Shown: in pieces, positions 9,612-18,549 of the stretch
Layout: the number at the start of each line of letters is the position of its first letter
Numbering within the stretch: position 1 is the first letter of the stretch
From: an uncultured Leptolyngbya sp.
GTDB taxonomy: Bacteria; Cyanobacteriota; Cyanobacteriia; Phormidesmidales; Phormidesmidaceae
Assembly (NCBI GenBank): GCA_937899365.1
Contig: CALBPH010000840.1
Span: 1 to 33,368, forward strand
DNA length: 33,368 nucleotides
Reading direction: 5' to 3'
Notes under the pieces: generated by a model
What the model saw: only the letters and a program-made list of their open reading frames with translations
The model's database searches: none
Told to the model about the DNA's origin: nothing
Program-made: the position numbers and the translations under genes

Positions 9612-9656
9612 CCTAAAGCTGAGATACCGTCTTGCTAAAACGGCGAGGAAAGACAG

Positions 9657-10613
9657 CTAAAAATCTCGACATTTTAGCCACTCTAAAATCAACCCATTCA
9701 CAATCTCGGGACGTTCATCGTGGGGGCAATGCCCCGTATTGGGGATAGATTGAAACGTCACAGACTGTTTGATATCATCTGCCATCTCTTGATAGAGCTT
9801 GGCACCTTGAATTGGGGTCCAGGGATCAGTTTCTCCCCAAAGTACCAGCAGCGGATGATGAATTTGGGGCAATAGGTCACTGGGACGTGGCCCCGGTGGA
9901 GCCGTCAAAATTGAGGCAAAAACCTTTTGAGCTCCTAAATCACAGGACGGACGATAGAGGATTTCCACCAGCTCAGGTGTAATCGCATCGCGATTGCCAT
10001 AGACTTGCTTGAGCGCACCACGGATGCGAAATCGTTGGCGTACCTGGCCAAAAATCAGCGGTCCGATTAGTGGAGAACTGACTACTTTGCTAAATAGCCC
10101 CATGACGATGCTGAGGGGGCGAGGCAAATCTTCGGGGCGATGGTTGAGACTACCAGCACAGTTGAGTAGCACCCCGCCTTTGGCCATATCAGGAGAATTA
10201 GCCAACGTCATCAACACCAGCAGCCCGCCAATGGAATTACCCACAAAGATGGCAGGAACACTGATATGGGATCGCCAAAAATCCCGTAGTAGCACCTCCC
10301 AAAGATCTAACGAATAGTCTAAGGCCGGTTTTTCAGAGCCACCAAACCCTAGCAGGTCCAGAGCGTAGACTTGATAGCCTGCCGCTGCCAAAACGGGAAT
10401 ATTTTTGCGCCAATGCCCAATGGATGCGCCAAACCCATGAATCAGAACCAGGGGCACACCACGCCCCTCAACGGCGTACTGAATGTCGTAACCTCGCCAG
10501 TTCCAAATCTTTTTCTGGAGTTTACCAGTGCCCTTAGAATTTAGAGCACTGGAGGAGCTAAGAGAGTCTAAACCAGGGGAGTTGAGCGGATAGTTAATGG
10601 TTTGGCCGGTCAT
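9657..10613 (-). CDS. Alpha/beta-fold hydrolase
   Basis: A 318-residue alpha/beta hydrolase. Catalytic triad candidates are S127 in the nucleophile elbow VGNSIGG, D263 in WGETDPWTP and H295 in NTGHCPHDERPE. The oxyanion segment is HGFGASIGHW (about 59-68) and the strand-4 motif DLLGFGGSEKP is present. The first ~38 residues are a polar extension. Related cyanobacterial and plant plastid proteins are mostly uncharacterised esterases or dealkylase-like enzymes, so the substrate is unknown. Its ATG overlaps the TGA of the upstream DUF4058 gene (10610-10613), so the two are probably co-translated. It is convergent with the CheW-like gene, with 45 bp between them. Confidence 0.9.
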   Translation of the reverse strand: MTGQTINYPLNSPGLDSLSSSSALNSKGTGKLQKKIWNWRGYDIQYAVEGRGVPLVLIHGFGASIGHWRKNIPVLAAAGYQVYALDLLGFGGSEKPALDYSLDLWEVLLRDFWRSHISVPAIFVGNSIGGLLVLMTLANSPDMAKGGVLLNCAGSLNHRPEDLPRPLSIVMGLFSKVVSSPLIGPLIFGQVRQRFRIRGALKQVYGNRDAITPELVEILYRPSCDLGAQKVFASILTAPPGPRPSDLLPQIHHPLLVLWGETDPWTPIQGAKLYQEMADDIKQSVTFQSIPNTGHCPHDERPEIVNGLILEWLKCRDF

Positions 10614-11467
10614 GCCTGCAGATGTGCGCTGTGATTTTTGAGTTTCACCTCATCATATCTGTTTGTGATCTGGCTTGATTGCCGCAGCCCCGATTGCTCT
10701 AAGAGAGCTGCCAGCCAACGCTTAGCCTCCGGACGTAACGGCGGAATGGGATCCCGTTCGTAATTGATGGAAAAATTGTAGGTGGAGCCGGCATAGGTAT
10801 CATTCAACGCCTTTTTGAGGTCAACCGTACAGGAAGCTTGAGCATCCTTTCCGTCTTGGGGACGGCTCAGGGGCAACGTGAGCGGCGGAATGGGGGCATT
10901 AACCTGCCACGTATACAATTCGGCCTTAGGGCGCTGATCGCTACGACTCACCAAAACTTGATAATCGGTATCGCTGGGACCATAGGCAGAAATGGGCTCC
11001 CATCCCCTCAATAAATCGATTTCAACAAAATGGGTGTCGCTGCCGAAAATGGCCTCGCAGCGTTGTTCATAGTTTTCTCGACCACGCCCTGGGCGTTTTT
11101 TCTGCGGTGTGAGAACTTCGACAATGGTGACCGTTGTGCCAATTTGGTGATCAACGACTTCTATATAGTCTTCTTTGATTGTTTGAGGCACCGCAATGTA
11201 AGTGGGAATAGGCTGCTGGGAGGCCGAACCATTTATACCGTTTGCGGCGGTTGAACCATGATCACAATTTGCTTGAGCCGACTGCTCTACCACAAGGCTA
11301 TCTTCACCGCTGACACGATAGACCCGTTTGCGAATAATGATGTTATATCGGTCAGAGACTTCCTTCTGTAGAAGGTTGGCCAATGCGGTGACAAACCGTG
11401 GATGAATCGTGGGCCAAAGGTCGGGATGTTCCAGGTAAGGGTTCATGCCGGGAAACATGTCAGGCAT
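10610..11467 (-). CDS. DUF4058 family protein
   Basis: A 285-residue protein beginning MPDMFPGMNPYLE, the usual start of DUF4058 proteins, which are common in multiple copies in cyanobacteria. Other recognisable segments are PDLWPTIHPRFV, IVEVLTPQKKRPGRGRENY and VEIDLLRGW; the last two resemble parts of a nuclease-like fold, but no activity has been shown that I know of. The family assignment is firm and the function unknown. It is the first gene of a two-gene minus-strand unit with the hydrolase (4-bp ATGA overlap). Its promoter should lie in the 408-bp region it shares with the divergent TPR gene. Confidence 0.88.
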   Translation of the reverse strand: MPDMFPGMNPYLEHPDLWPTIHPRFVTALANLLQKEVSDRYNIIIRKRVYRVSGEDSLVVEQSAQANCDHGSTAANGINGSASQQPIPTYIAVPQTIKEDYIEVVDHQIGTTVTIVEVLTPQKKRPGRGRENYEQRCEAIFGSDTHFVEIDLLRGWEPISAYGPSDTDYQVLVSRSDQRPKAELYTWQVNAPIPPLTLPLSRPQDGKDAQASCTVDLKKALNDTYAGSTYNFSINYERDPIPPLRPEAKRWLAALLEQSGLRQSSQITNRYDEVKLKNHSAHLQA

Positions 11468-11875
11468 TAAAAAACCTCTAGATGGTCAGTGATTGAGTTT
11501 TTGTAGCAAACCAGACTCGTGGTACATAAACCGTTAGGTCCTGTTGCTAACCAAACGGCCTGAAGAAATGAACTTCATGGAATTCTAACAAGTAGACCCG
11601 TCCATAACGTTCATTTCAGTTCATAGTTACGGGCATTTTAGCGTAAGGATAATCCAATGCAACCGTTGATATTGGATCCCTGTTGAAGGTAAAGATTTTA
11701 TAAAGCTGCGAGTGGTGTTTAGAGCGGGGATAGGTTAAACATAGGTAACCTTTAGGACTTCATAAAATCTTTTCATAGGGCCCATTGGCCAAACAGGATA
11801 TTAGTAAGAATTATTTGGCACTTGATAACGCAAAAACATCAGACTGCTAGTCAACACAAGGTGAATTGGTGAATT
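11468..11875. other. Divergent intergenic region
   Basis: A 408-bp region between the DUF4058 gene (minus) and the TPR gene (plus). I see no convincing ORF or RNA gene. Short inverted repeats are present: AGGTTA at 11732-11737 with TAACCT at 11746-11751, and TCCAAT...ATTGGA near 11652-11675. They could be operators but match no motif I can name. Confidence 0.4.
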
Positions 11876-12298
11876 ATGGACGTTTCGAGTAACGGATGGA
11901 TAGTACTAGCGGTCATGGTAGCCATTCTAGGTATCGGTGGAGGTGCGATCGCAACCACGACGCTACAGCCCCTAGGGCAGCAAATTCCTTTTACAACTCC
12001 GATTAGCGACCTTTCCACACCCATTAGTGGAGAAGCTCGTCATCAGTTTAATCAAGGGGTATTGGCCTATCGAGAGGGTGCCTATGCCAGAGCCACTGAT
12101 TGTTTTACCAAAGTGCTGGACTGTGAGCCGGCCCTGGCCGAAGCACTGCACAATCGAGCTCGAGCCCAGGCAAACTTAGCGAAAAAGCAAGACGCGGTGG
12201 CCGACTTTATCGCCGCCAGTGATATTTATGATCGCCAGGGAACTAAATCAGGTATCGATTGGAAGAATACTGACCTAGATGTACTGGCAAAGCTATAG
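11876..12298 (+). CDS. Small membrane-anchored TPR protein
   Basis: A 140-residue protein. Residues about 8-30 form a hydrophobic segment (WIVLAVMVAILGIGGGAIA), either an uncleaved anchor or a signal peptide. Two tetratricopeptide units follow at about 54-87 (FNQGVLAYREGAYARATDCF) and 88-121 (ALHNRARAQANLAKKQDAVA). TPRs bind other proteins, so a scaffold role at the plasma or thylakoid membrane is plausible, with the TPRs outside the cytoplasm if the anchor is N-in. The open frame starts at ATG 11876 and is bounded by an empty 408-bp promoter region and a 371-bp gap before the nucleotide-sugar genes. Partner and pathway are unknown. Confidence 0.8.
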   Translation: MDVSSNGWIVLAVMVAILGIGGGAIATTTLQPLGQQIPFTTPISDLSTPISGEARHQFNQGVLAYREGAYARATDCFTKVLDCEPALAEALHNRARAQANLAKKQDAVADFIAASDIYDRQGTKSGIDWKNTDLDVLAKL

Positions 12299-12669
12299 GG
12301 CTGATCTGCATAACCATAAGCATTTTGATCGGCACTCCAATCACGGGGTTCCAGCCATTGGTATTTGAAACAAGGTTTTGGGTATTCCTGTAAAAAGGAT
12401 TTGAAGTTGTAGTGAATGCCCATTTCGGCCGATCGTTTGACCAGCAAATTTTGTTAAATTGCAGACACATTGAGGGGTGTCCATAGCTATGGTGCCTTTC
12501 GCTACATCAGCTAGCGATAATCTCAATGGTCCCCGAGTAGTCTATTACACACCGTATTTTTAAGGGACATCACTCAACTAGCGCTATGGATAAAGTCTTG
12601 GCTTTTGAAAAGCGTATGGGTTACCAACATTTCCAACTTGTATTGGTGTTTTATTAGTTCATAAGTATT
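12299..12669. other. Intergenic region with a possible gene remnant on the minus strand
   Basis: A 371-bp gap. On the minus strand about 12300-12450 reads without stops as protein-like sequence (IHYNFKSFLQEYPKPCFKYQ, then WLEPRDWSADQNAYGYADQP), closed upstream by a TAA at 12454-12456. It runs into the antisense of the TPR gene. It has no good start codon (only TTG) and I do not recognise the family; it may be a decayed gene fragment. The right part, 12460-12669, shows nothing clear apart from presumed promoter sequence for the decarboxylase gene. Confidence 0.3.
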
Positions 12670-13638
12670 ATGCGAATTTTAGTCACCGGTGGAGCCGGGT
12701 TCATTGGTTCACATCTAATTGATCGACTGATGGGCGAAAACCATGAGGTGATCTGTTTAGATAACTTCTACACAGGACGCAAGCAGAACGTTCTTCAGTG
12801 GTTGAATCACCCCCATTTCGAACTGATTCGGCACGATGTGACCGAACCGATTCGGTTAGAGGTGGACCAAATTTATCATTTAGCCTGCCCTGCTTCACCG
12901 GTCCATTATCAATACAATCCGGTTAAAACCATCAAAACTAACGTGATGGGCACGCTTAATATGCTGGGATTGGCCAAACGTGTCAAAGCCAGATTTTTCC
13001 TAGCCTCTACGTCTGAAGTGTATGGCGATCCTGAAGTACATCCTCAACCTGAGGAATATCGGGGTAGCGTCAATACCATTGGTATTCGCAGCTGTTACGA
13101 CGAAGGTAAGCGGGTCGCTGAAACCCTAGCCTTTGACTACCACCGCCAGAATGATGTGGACATCCGAGTAGTCAGAATTTTTAATACCTATGGACCTCGG
13201 ATGCTGGAAAACGATGGTCGAGTCGTGAGTAACTTTATTGTGCAAGCGCTACAGGGTATTCCCTTAACAGTCTATGGCGATGGGTCCCAAACCCGTAGTT
13301 TTTGCTACGTTTCTGACCTAGTAGATGGGTTTATTCGGCTTATGAATGGCGACTATATTGGCCCAATGAATTTGGGGAACCCAGGTGAGTACACCATTTT
13401 AGAGCTCGCTCAGTCTGATCAGAAAATGATTAACCCTGATGCTGAACTGAAATATGAGCCCTTACCCCAGGATGATCCGCGTCGTCGTCAGCCTGATATC
13501 ACCAAGGCTAAAAGTATGTTGAATTGGGAACCAACAGTTCCTCTAAACGAGGGATTAGAGCTTACCATCGCCGACTTTAAAGCACGTCTAGACGCAGCGG
13601 GTAAACTGGCAGTACCCACGCCAGCAAAATCGTCCTAG
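12670..13638 (+). CDS. UDP-glucuronate decarboxylase (UDP-xylose synthase), SDR family
   Basis: A 322-residue extended short-chain dehydrogenase. It has the NAD-binding GGAGFIG motif at residues 7-13, STSEVYG (113-119) and the catalytic Y143-K147 pair in SCYDEGKR. It also has family hallmarks HLACPASPVHYQ and EYRGSVNTIG, which separate UDP-glucuronate decarboxylases from GalE or RmlB. It would convert UDP-glucuronate to UDP-xylose in the cytoplasm, supplying polysaccharide or glycan synthesis. The next gene makes UDP-glucuronate, its substrate, so the two form a pathway pair. The C-terminal ~15 residues (AGKLAVPTPAKSS) are a variable tail. The length fits the family. Confidence 0.92.
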   Translation: MRILVTGGAGFIGSHLIDRLMGENHEVICLDNFYTGRKQNVLQWLNHPHFELIRHDVTEPIRLEVDQIYHLACPASPVHYQYNPVKTIKTNVMGTLNMLGLAKRVKARFFLASTSEVYGDPEVHPQPEEYRGSVNTIGIRSCYDEGKRVAETLAFDYHRQNDVDIRVVRIFNTYGPRMLENDGRVVSNFIVQALQGIPLTVYGDGSQTRSFCYVSDLVDGFIRLMNGDYIGPMNLGNPGEYTILELAQSDQKMINPDAELKYEPLPQDDPRRRQPDITKAKSMLNWEPTVPLNEGLELTIADFKARLDAAGKLAVPTPAKSS

Positions 13639-13663
13639 CGATCGATTTGCTAACTATGGATTG

Positions 13664-13691
13664 TCCCCTTGGCATGGCTATGTCAAGGGGG
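13664..13691 (+). other. Stem-loop between decarboxylase and ugd
   Basis: CCCCTTGGCAT (13665-13675) pairs with ATGTCAAGGGG (13680-13690), with one G-T pair and a GGCT loop. No T-run follows, so this looks like an intercistronic mRNA structure (processing or stability) rather than an intrinsic terminator. Confidence 0.5.
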
Positions 13692-13775
13692 TTACGGGTT
13701 TGAGCAGCAGGCTTGGGCTAACACCACTTAGGTTTAATTTTCACTGGATCTATCTTTTAAGTAAGGAGTATTTAT

Positions 13776-15155
13776 ATGCGTGTTTGCGTTATTGGTACGG
13801 GCTATGTTGGCTTGGTTACAGGGGTGTGTCTGTCCCACATTGGCCATGAGGTGATTTGCGTTGATAACAATGCAGAAAAGGTCAAACTGATGCAGTCAGG
13901 CCAATCCCCCATTTTTGAGCCGGGACTGTCTGAGCTAATGCAATCTTCGATGGAGGCAGGTCGCCTCACATTCACTACTGATCTTGGGGCAGGTGTGTCC
14001 CATGGCGATATTCTATTTATCGCTGTGGGTACGCCGCCTCTGCCAACTGGGGAAAGCGACACTCGCTATGTTGAAGCCGTGGCCCGTGGCATCGGTGAGA
14101 ACCTCAACGGTGGCTATAAGGTGATCGTCAATAAATCCACAGTTCCCATTGGTTCTGGCGACTGGGTACGGATGATTGTGATGGATGGCATGGCTGAGCG
14201 TCAGCAGGTCCCCGTCGGAGCGGGTGCCCCCGTTGATAAACCGGAAACGCCTCCCTTTGATGTGGTTAGCAACCCAGAATTTCTGCGGGAAGGCTCTGCG
14301 GTTTATGACACCTTCAACCCCGATCGGATTGTGCTAGGTGGCAGTAACCCCAAGGCCATTGCCATGATGAAGGAGCTGTATGAGCCCATCGTGGAACGTA
14401 CATTTGCTGAGGATCAATCTGCTCCCCAGGTCCCGATCTTGGTCACTGATCTAAGCTCGGCGGAAATGGTTAAGTATGCGTCGAACGCATTTTTGGCGAC
14501 GAAAATCAGCTTCATTAACGAAGTGGCTAACATTTGCGATCGCGTCGGTGCGGATGTGGTGCAAGTGGCCCAAGGAATTGGTTTAGATTCCCGCATTGGT
14601 AGCAAGTTTCTTCAAGCCGGCATTGGCTGGGGTGGTTCCTGCTTCCCCAAAGATGTGTCGGCGTTGGTGCATACGGCTGATGACTATGGCTACGAAGCAC
14701 AGCTGCTCAAATCCACCATCGATGTCAATACCCGACAGCGCCTGCTATCCCTAGAAAAGCTGCAGCAGATACTGAAAATCTTGAAGGGTAAGACCGTGGG
14801 TCTGCTGGGTCTAACCTTTAAGCCCGATACGGACGACATGCGTGATGCGCCTTCTCTGATTTTGATTGAGCACTTAAATCGCTTGGGTGCCAAAGTCAAA
14901 GCGTACGATCCAATTGTTTCCCAAAGTGGCATGCGCAATGGCATGACGGGTGTCATTGTAGAAACCGATGTTGAGCGTCTGGCCGATGGCTGCGATGCTC
15001 TGGTGCTGGTGACCGACTGGAAACAGTTTCAGGATTTGGACTACACCAAGATGGCTGGGCTGATGAATACACCTAACCTGATTGACGGTCGTAATTTCCT
15101 AGACCGCAAAGCGCTGGAAGCAGCTGGCTTTACCTACAGTGGTGTAGGTCATTAA
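13776..15155 (+). CDS. ugd: UDP-glucose 6-dehydrogenase
   Basis: A 459-residue UDP-glucose/GDP-mannose dehydrogenase family enzyme. It has an N-terminal Rossmann motif GTGYVGLVTG, the VNKSTVPIGSG segment, and the catalytic cysteine C289 in GWGGSCFPKD. The C-terminal UDP-binding domain includes GLTFKPDTDDMRDAPS. It oxidises UDP-glucose to UDP-glucuronate with two NAD+, feeding the decarboxylase encoded just upstream. The start at 13776 is supported by a strong Shine-Dalgarno AAGGAG at 13763-13768, seven bases before the ATG. A clear intrinsic terminator follows at 15203-15230, closing the two-gene unit. The sequence appears complete and intact. Confidence 0.95.
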   Translation: MRVCVIGTGYVGLVTGVCLSHIGHEVICVDNNAEKVKLMQSGQSPIFEPGLSELMQSSMEAGRLTFTTDLGAGVSHGDILFIAVGTPPLPTGESDTRYVEAVARGIGENLNGGYKVIVNKSTVPIGSGDWVRMIVMDGMAERQQVPVGAGAPVDKPETPPFDVVSNPEFLREGSAVYDTFNPDRIVLGGSNPKAIAMMKELYEPIVERTFAEDQSAPQVPILVTDLSSAEMVKYASNAFLATKISFINEVANICDRVGADVVQVAQGIGLDSRIGSKFLQAGIGWGGSCFPKDVSALVHTADDYGYEAQLLKSTIDVNTRQRLLSLEKLQQILKILKGKTVGLLGLTFKPDTDDMRDAPSLILIEHLNRLGAKVKAYDPIVSQSGMRNGMTGVIVETDVERLADGCDALVLVTDWKQFQDLDYTKMAGLMNTPNLIDGRNFLDRKALEAAGFTYSGVGH

Positions 15156-15202
15156 AACGCTTAGGTTGGCTGTAGCCAGTAGCTCCGAGTAAATAGAGAC
15201 CC

Positions 15203-15230
15203 AAAAGGCTGGTTACCAAACCAGCCTTTT
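15203..15230 (+). terminator. Intrinsic terminator after ugd
   Basis: AAAAGGCTGGTT (15203-15214) pairs perfectly with AACCAGCCTTTT (15219-15230) around a 4-base loop. The T-run is short because it overlaps the stem, as in bidirectional terminators. It lies 48 bp after the ugd stop. Confidence 0.8.
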
Positions 15231-15245
15231 AGATTTAAAGAGTTA

Positions 15246-15335
15246 GCGTTGCTGATCCTCGGGATGATTTTATCTGCAAGATGCTGTCCTATGGGCATAT
15301 CGGACCGCTCGGTTCATCCTCTAAATCAGCAACGG
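15246..15335 (+). repeat. MITE-like element, copy A
   Basis: About 90 bp. The ends are imperfect terminal inverted repeats: GTTGCTGATCCTCGGGATGA on the left, and on the right the reverse complement of GTTGCTGATTTAGAGGATGA (15 of 20 match). Internal sequence includes GATTTTATCTGCAAGAT and CCGCTCGGTT, shared with copy B at the window end. It has no coding capacity and lies between ugd and the convergent ybjN-like gene. Confidence 0.75.
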
Positions 15336-15412
15336 CAAAAAGCTTGTTTGTATGGCCAACCTCCTGTTTTGTGGACGACGGGCACAACGCCGTAGACCTA
15401 TTATCAGGGAAA

Positions 15413-15874
15413 TTAATTTCTACCATCGGGCGAAGCCCAGCGATCAAGGGCACGCTTCCCCCCCCAGCGCGCTACGATCTCATCATCATAGTCATCGGCC
15501 AGGCGTACCACTGTAGTAACGGAATGCTTTAGCTCGATGCGATCGCAGGTAGAGCCCACTAAGCTGTGTTCAAAGACAATATCGTCTTCACTGTCGAGGG
15601 CAAAGCGCCCAAACAAGATATTATCGTTCGCCCTCAGTAGATAGTAGGAAAGTTCAGACGTTGCATCTACATCGGTCACCACATAGGAGCGAGTGGTAAT
15701 CAGAGCCTCATTTTCGCCCCAGGGCACAACCCGAGTAGAGGCCACGGCAGACCCAATAGTAATAATAAATAATGGTTCATCTTCGAAGGCTACCGTTGCC
15801 TCCCCAAATAACTCATCCATCCAGGGAGCAATGCGGTCGTAGCAGGTTTTCTGGGCTGAACTTTGAAAATCCAT
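15413..15874 (-). CDS. YbjN domain-containing protein (type III secretion chaperone-like fold)
   Basis: A 153-residue cyanobacterial YbjN-type protein starting MDFQSSAQKTCYDRIAPWMD. Recognised segments are GSAVAS...PWGENEALITTRSYVV, SYYLLRANDNILFG and FEHSLVGSTCDRIELKHSV, ending DDEIVARWGGKRALDR. The fold resembles type III secretion chaperones, but cyanobacterial members have no proven role. No signal peptide or membrane segment is visible, so it is probably cytoplasmic. It stands alone on the minus strand and is bracketed by two MITE-like copies in opposite orientation (A at 15246, E at 15993). The family call is fairly firm and the function unknown. Confidence 0.82.
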   Translation of the reverse strand: MDFQSSAQKTCYDRIAPWMDELFGEATVAFEDEPLFIITIGSAVASTRVVPWGENEALITTRSYVVTDVDATSELSYYLLRANDNILFGRFALDSEDDIVFEHSLVGSTCDRIELKHSVTTVVRLADDYDDEIVARWGGKRALDRWASPDGRN

Positions 15875-15992
15875 GAAGCGGCAGCAAAATTGACAACGGG
15901 GGGAGACGGGAGAGGAGCGGCAATGCCTCCAAATAATATTCTCTCATCTATGTTTTACCGGTACTGAAAAGTTTCTTGATGCTGTACGGCAA

Positions 15993-16093
15993 GCATTGCC
16001 GGTTTAGGGTGAGAATCGCCCCGTGGGGGCCGCCCCGATACTGGGCAGATCCAATACTGGGCAGATAGAATCATACCGGGAATCAGAAACGCC
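15993..16093 (-). repeat. MITE-like element, copy E
   Basis: About 101 bp, in reverse orientation relative to copies A, B and C. Its left end GCATTGCCGGTTTAGGGT matches GCGTTGCTGGTTTAGGGT of copy D, and its right end CATACCGGGAATCAGAAACG matches CATACCGGGGATCAGTAACA. It carries a private internal duplication: ATACTGGGCAGAT at 16038-16050 and again at 16054-16066. It lies between the divergent ybjN-like gene and the GTPase gene. Confidence 0.7.
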
Positions 16094-16160
16094 GTATGGA
16101 CAGTATTAGACTTAGAGAGCCAGCGGTGATTAGATAAAGTCCTACGTTGACCCATTTACA

Positions 16161-17576
16161 TTGATCCATTTGCCTAATTCCTCGTCATCAGCCCAGACAC
16201 CGGCAGAGTTTGAACAGCTTGACATCTATTATGGACAAGCCCAAGCTAGCTTGCAGCAGGTGATTGATGGGTTGGATTTGACACCCCGAGAGCGGGAGGG
16301 GCTACAGCCTGAAATTGATAACCTGCTGGGACTGCAGAAAAAGCTGGAGCAGGGAACCTTACACCTAGCTGTATTTGGCATGGTGGGTCGGGGTAAATCG
16401 TCGTTACTCAATGCGCTTATTGGTCAACCTTTGTTTATCACAGGTCCACTCCATGGTGTTACCCAAGATGTAACTAGCGTGGACTGGCAGGTGCTCAATT
16501 CTACCGATGATGGCGCTGTACAGCGGGTATCTTTGACGGATAAGACAAACAAAACTAGCTCTGGTGTTGAGTTAATTGATACTCCAGGGATTGATGAGGT
16601 GGGGGGTGAACAACGCCAGCTGTTGGCAGAACGGGTCGCCCAACAGAGTGATTTAGTCCTCTTTGTCGTTGCCGCCGATTTAACCCAGGTCGAATACGAT
16701 GCCCTAGGGTGGCTGCGCCAGGTCGGTAAACCGATTTTGCTGGTTTTTAATAAAGCCGATCAGTATTCTCTAGAAGAACAGGCATTGTTACTAGAGAAAA
16801 TACGGCAGCGAGTCATGCACTTGAGCATTTTGCCTGAGGATATTGTGCTGGCAGCTGCGGCCCCTCTACAGGCAACCGTGGTGTACACCGACGGTGTGCG
16901 TCAACACCGTCGCACCCGAGGCACCCCCGATATTCAGACCCTCAAGTTAAAAATTTTAGATGTATTGGAACAGGAGGGGAAAGCCTTAATTGCGCTCAAC
17001 ACCCTCTTGTAATCAGATGATATCCAAGCCAAGCTGGTTGAACGCAAGCTAGATATTCGTCAGCGGCGGGCCGATGATGTGATTTGGCAGACGGCGTTAG
17101 CTAAAGCCGTAGCGGTAGCGGTAAACCCTATATTGCTGGCCGATGTTGTCGGTGGCGCAGCGGTGGATCTGGGCCTGGTGGTGAGTCTGTCAAAACTCTA
17201 TGGATTACCGATGACTCAGCAAGAGTCTCTGAAGCTTTTACAGACAATTGCGATCGCAACCGGCAGCCTTTCCCTTAGCGAATTACTCATTACCCTGGGC
17301 CTCAGCTCCCTAAAGGGAATTTTAGGAGCCGCGGGTCTAGCCACGGGGGGCCTAAGCCTAGCACCCTACTTTTCAGTGGCCCTGACCCAGGCCACCGTAG
17401 CCGGTGTTGCCACCTATGCCATTGGCCAAGTAACACGCACCTATTAAGTTAACGGTGCAAGCTGGGGAGAACAGGGGCCAAAAGCGGCAATTGCCAAAAT
17501 TGTCAGTGAGCTGGACGAAGCATCGATTATGGCTCGCCTTAAGCAAGAACTTAAACAGAAACTCCATCGCAGTTAG
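16161..17576 (+). pseudogene. YcjF-type GTPase (dynamin-like G domain plus DUF697), two in-frame stops
   Basis: In one frame this encodes a family-length product of about 471 codons. The N-terminal G domain has Walker A GMVGRGKS (73-80), G3 DTPG (140-143) and G4 NKAD (197-200). It ends at TAA 17010-17012. The same frame goes on through a linker (ERKLDIRQRRADDVIWQTAL) into the hydrophobic DUF697 region (about 17100-17440), reaches a second TAA at 17445-17447, and continues with conserved tail sequence (NGASWGEQGPKAAIAKIV) to TAG at 17574. Intact relatives are membrane-associated GTPases of unclear role. The start is also weak: only TTG codons (16161, 16170) precede the G domain. As it stands it would yield a soluble G domain and perhaps a 122-residue DUF697 piece from GTG 17079. 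Confidence 0.78.
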
Positions 17577-17826
17577 GTCTGCCTGTTTTTTTGATAACTT
17601 TTTTGATAAAAAAGCCTGCTCGACATTGAACTTTGTGACTTAGTTTTAGGAAACTATACGTTCCGACAAACTGGCTTGAGCTGGCGCTTCTCTGCCGATA
17701 GACTGTATCGGTCGACTATTTCGCATCCAATATTTTGTATTGCATCTGTCGATTGCTATAGTCCCGCTGTAGTCTCTAAGTGCCTCGCAGCGTTGTCCTT
17801 CGCACAGTCCCTTTTACCAATTGCCC

Positions 17827-18549
17827 ATGCAACGGTTTACCGTCGAAGTCATTTCCCAAACCCCCAATCCCCAACAGACTATTTATGCTGCAATGCATCA
17901 AGACTATGCCGAGGGGTTTGTATGGAATGATCGCCAAGATTGGCCCTCTGAAGAAAAATGCGGTGACTTGGTGATTCGAAATTTACTCAAGGGGGGTCGA
18001 GGCCATTATGGCCCCCTAGAGCATCCCCAGATTGTCCTAAATTGCGGATGGCTGCCCCATTCCACCATGCAGCAAATCCGCACCCATCGCGTGGGGGTTT
18101 CATTCGATGTGCAATCTTTTCGCTACACGGGATCTCGGATTTTAGACGTGGTGTCTGGCAAACGGACGGTAGACGAAGTTTTTTATCTGCGACCCGTTGG
18201 CGACTATAGCGATCGCCAGGGGAAAAAATACACCTATACCGAAGAACTACGGCAGCAGGATCTTGACTGGTGTCTAAGCGCCTGCGATCGCTACAAAACC
18301 CGCATCGGGCAAGGGTTTTCTGAAGAGCATGCCCGGGGACTCATTCCGTTTGATGTCCGTCAGCACTGGGTCATGTCAGCCAATGTCCGTTCGCTGATGC
18401 ACTTGCTAGATTTACGCTGGAAGGCCGATGCCCAACTGGAAGCACAAAAGCTGTGCGAGGTGATGTGGCCCCATTTTCAAACATGGGTACCTGCGATCGC
18501 AACCTGGTATGAAACCACACGGCTCAAAAAGGCACGCCTTGCCCCCTAG
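17827..18549 (+). CDS. thyX: FAD-dependent thymidylate synthase
   Basis: A 240-residue ThyX. The family signature appears as QQIRTHRVGVSFDVQSFRYT, which holds the flavin- and dUMP-binding Arg-His-Arg and Ser residues in the cyanobacterial form. It makes dTMP from dUMP with methylene-tetrahydrofolate, NADPH and FAD, replacing ThyA. The C-terminal half has the conserved R...IPFDVRQHWVMSANVRSLMHLLDLR, including the substrate-contacting Arg residues. The frame opens at TTG 17821, but ATG 17827 (MQRFTVEVIS) is the natural start. The TAG stop lies inside the palindrome GCCCCCTAGGGGC (18541-18553). The gene stands alone between gaps of about 250 and 180 bp and appears intact. Confidence 0.93.
   Translation: MQRFTVEVISQTPNPQQTIYAAMHQDYAEGFVWNDRQDWPSEEKCGDLVIRNLLKGGRGHYGPLEHPQIVLNCGWLPHSTMQQIRTHRVGVSFDVQSFRYTGSRILDVVSGKRTVDEVFYLRPVGDYSDRQGKKYTYTEELRQQDLDWCLSACDRYKTRIGQGFSEEHARGLIPFDVRQHWVMSANVRSLMHLLDLRWKADAQLEAQKLCEVMWPHFQTWVPAIATWYETTRLKKARLAP

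Noticed and set aside
11030..11254. Plus-strand frame within the DUF4058 gene
   Set aside because: It is antisense to a confidently identified gene and no family is recognised.
17586..17826. Terminator after the GTPase gene
   Set aside because: The T-rich stretch has a repeated TTTTTTGATA but no stable GC stem in front of it.
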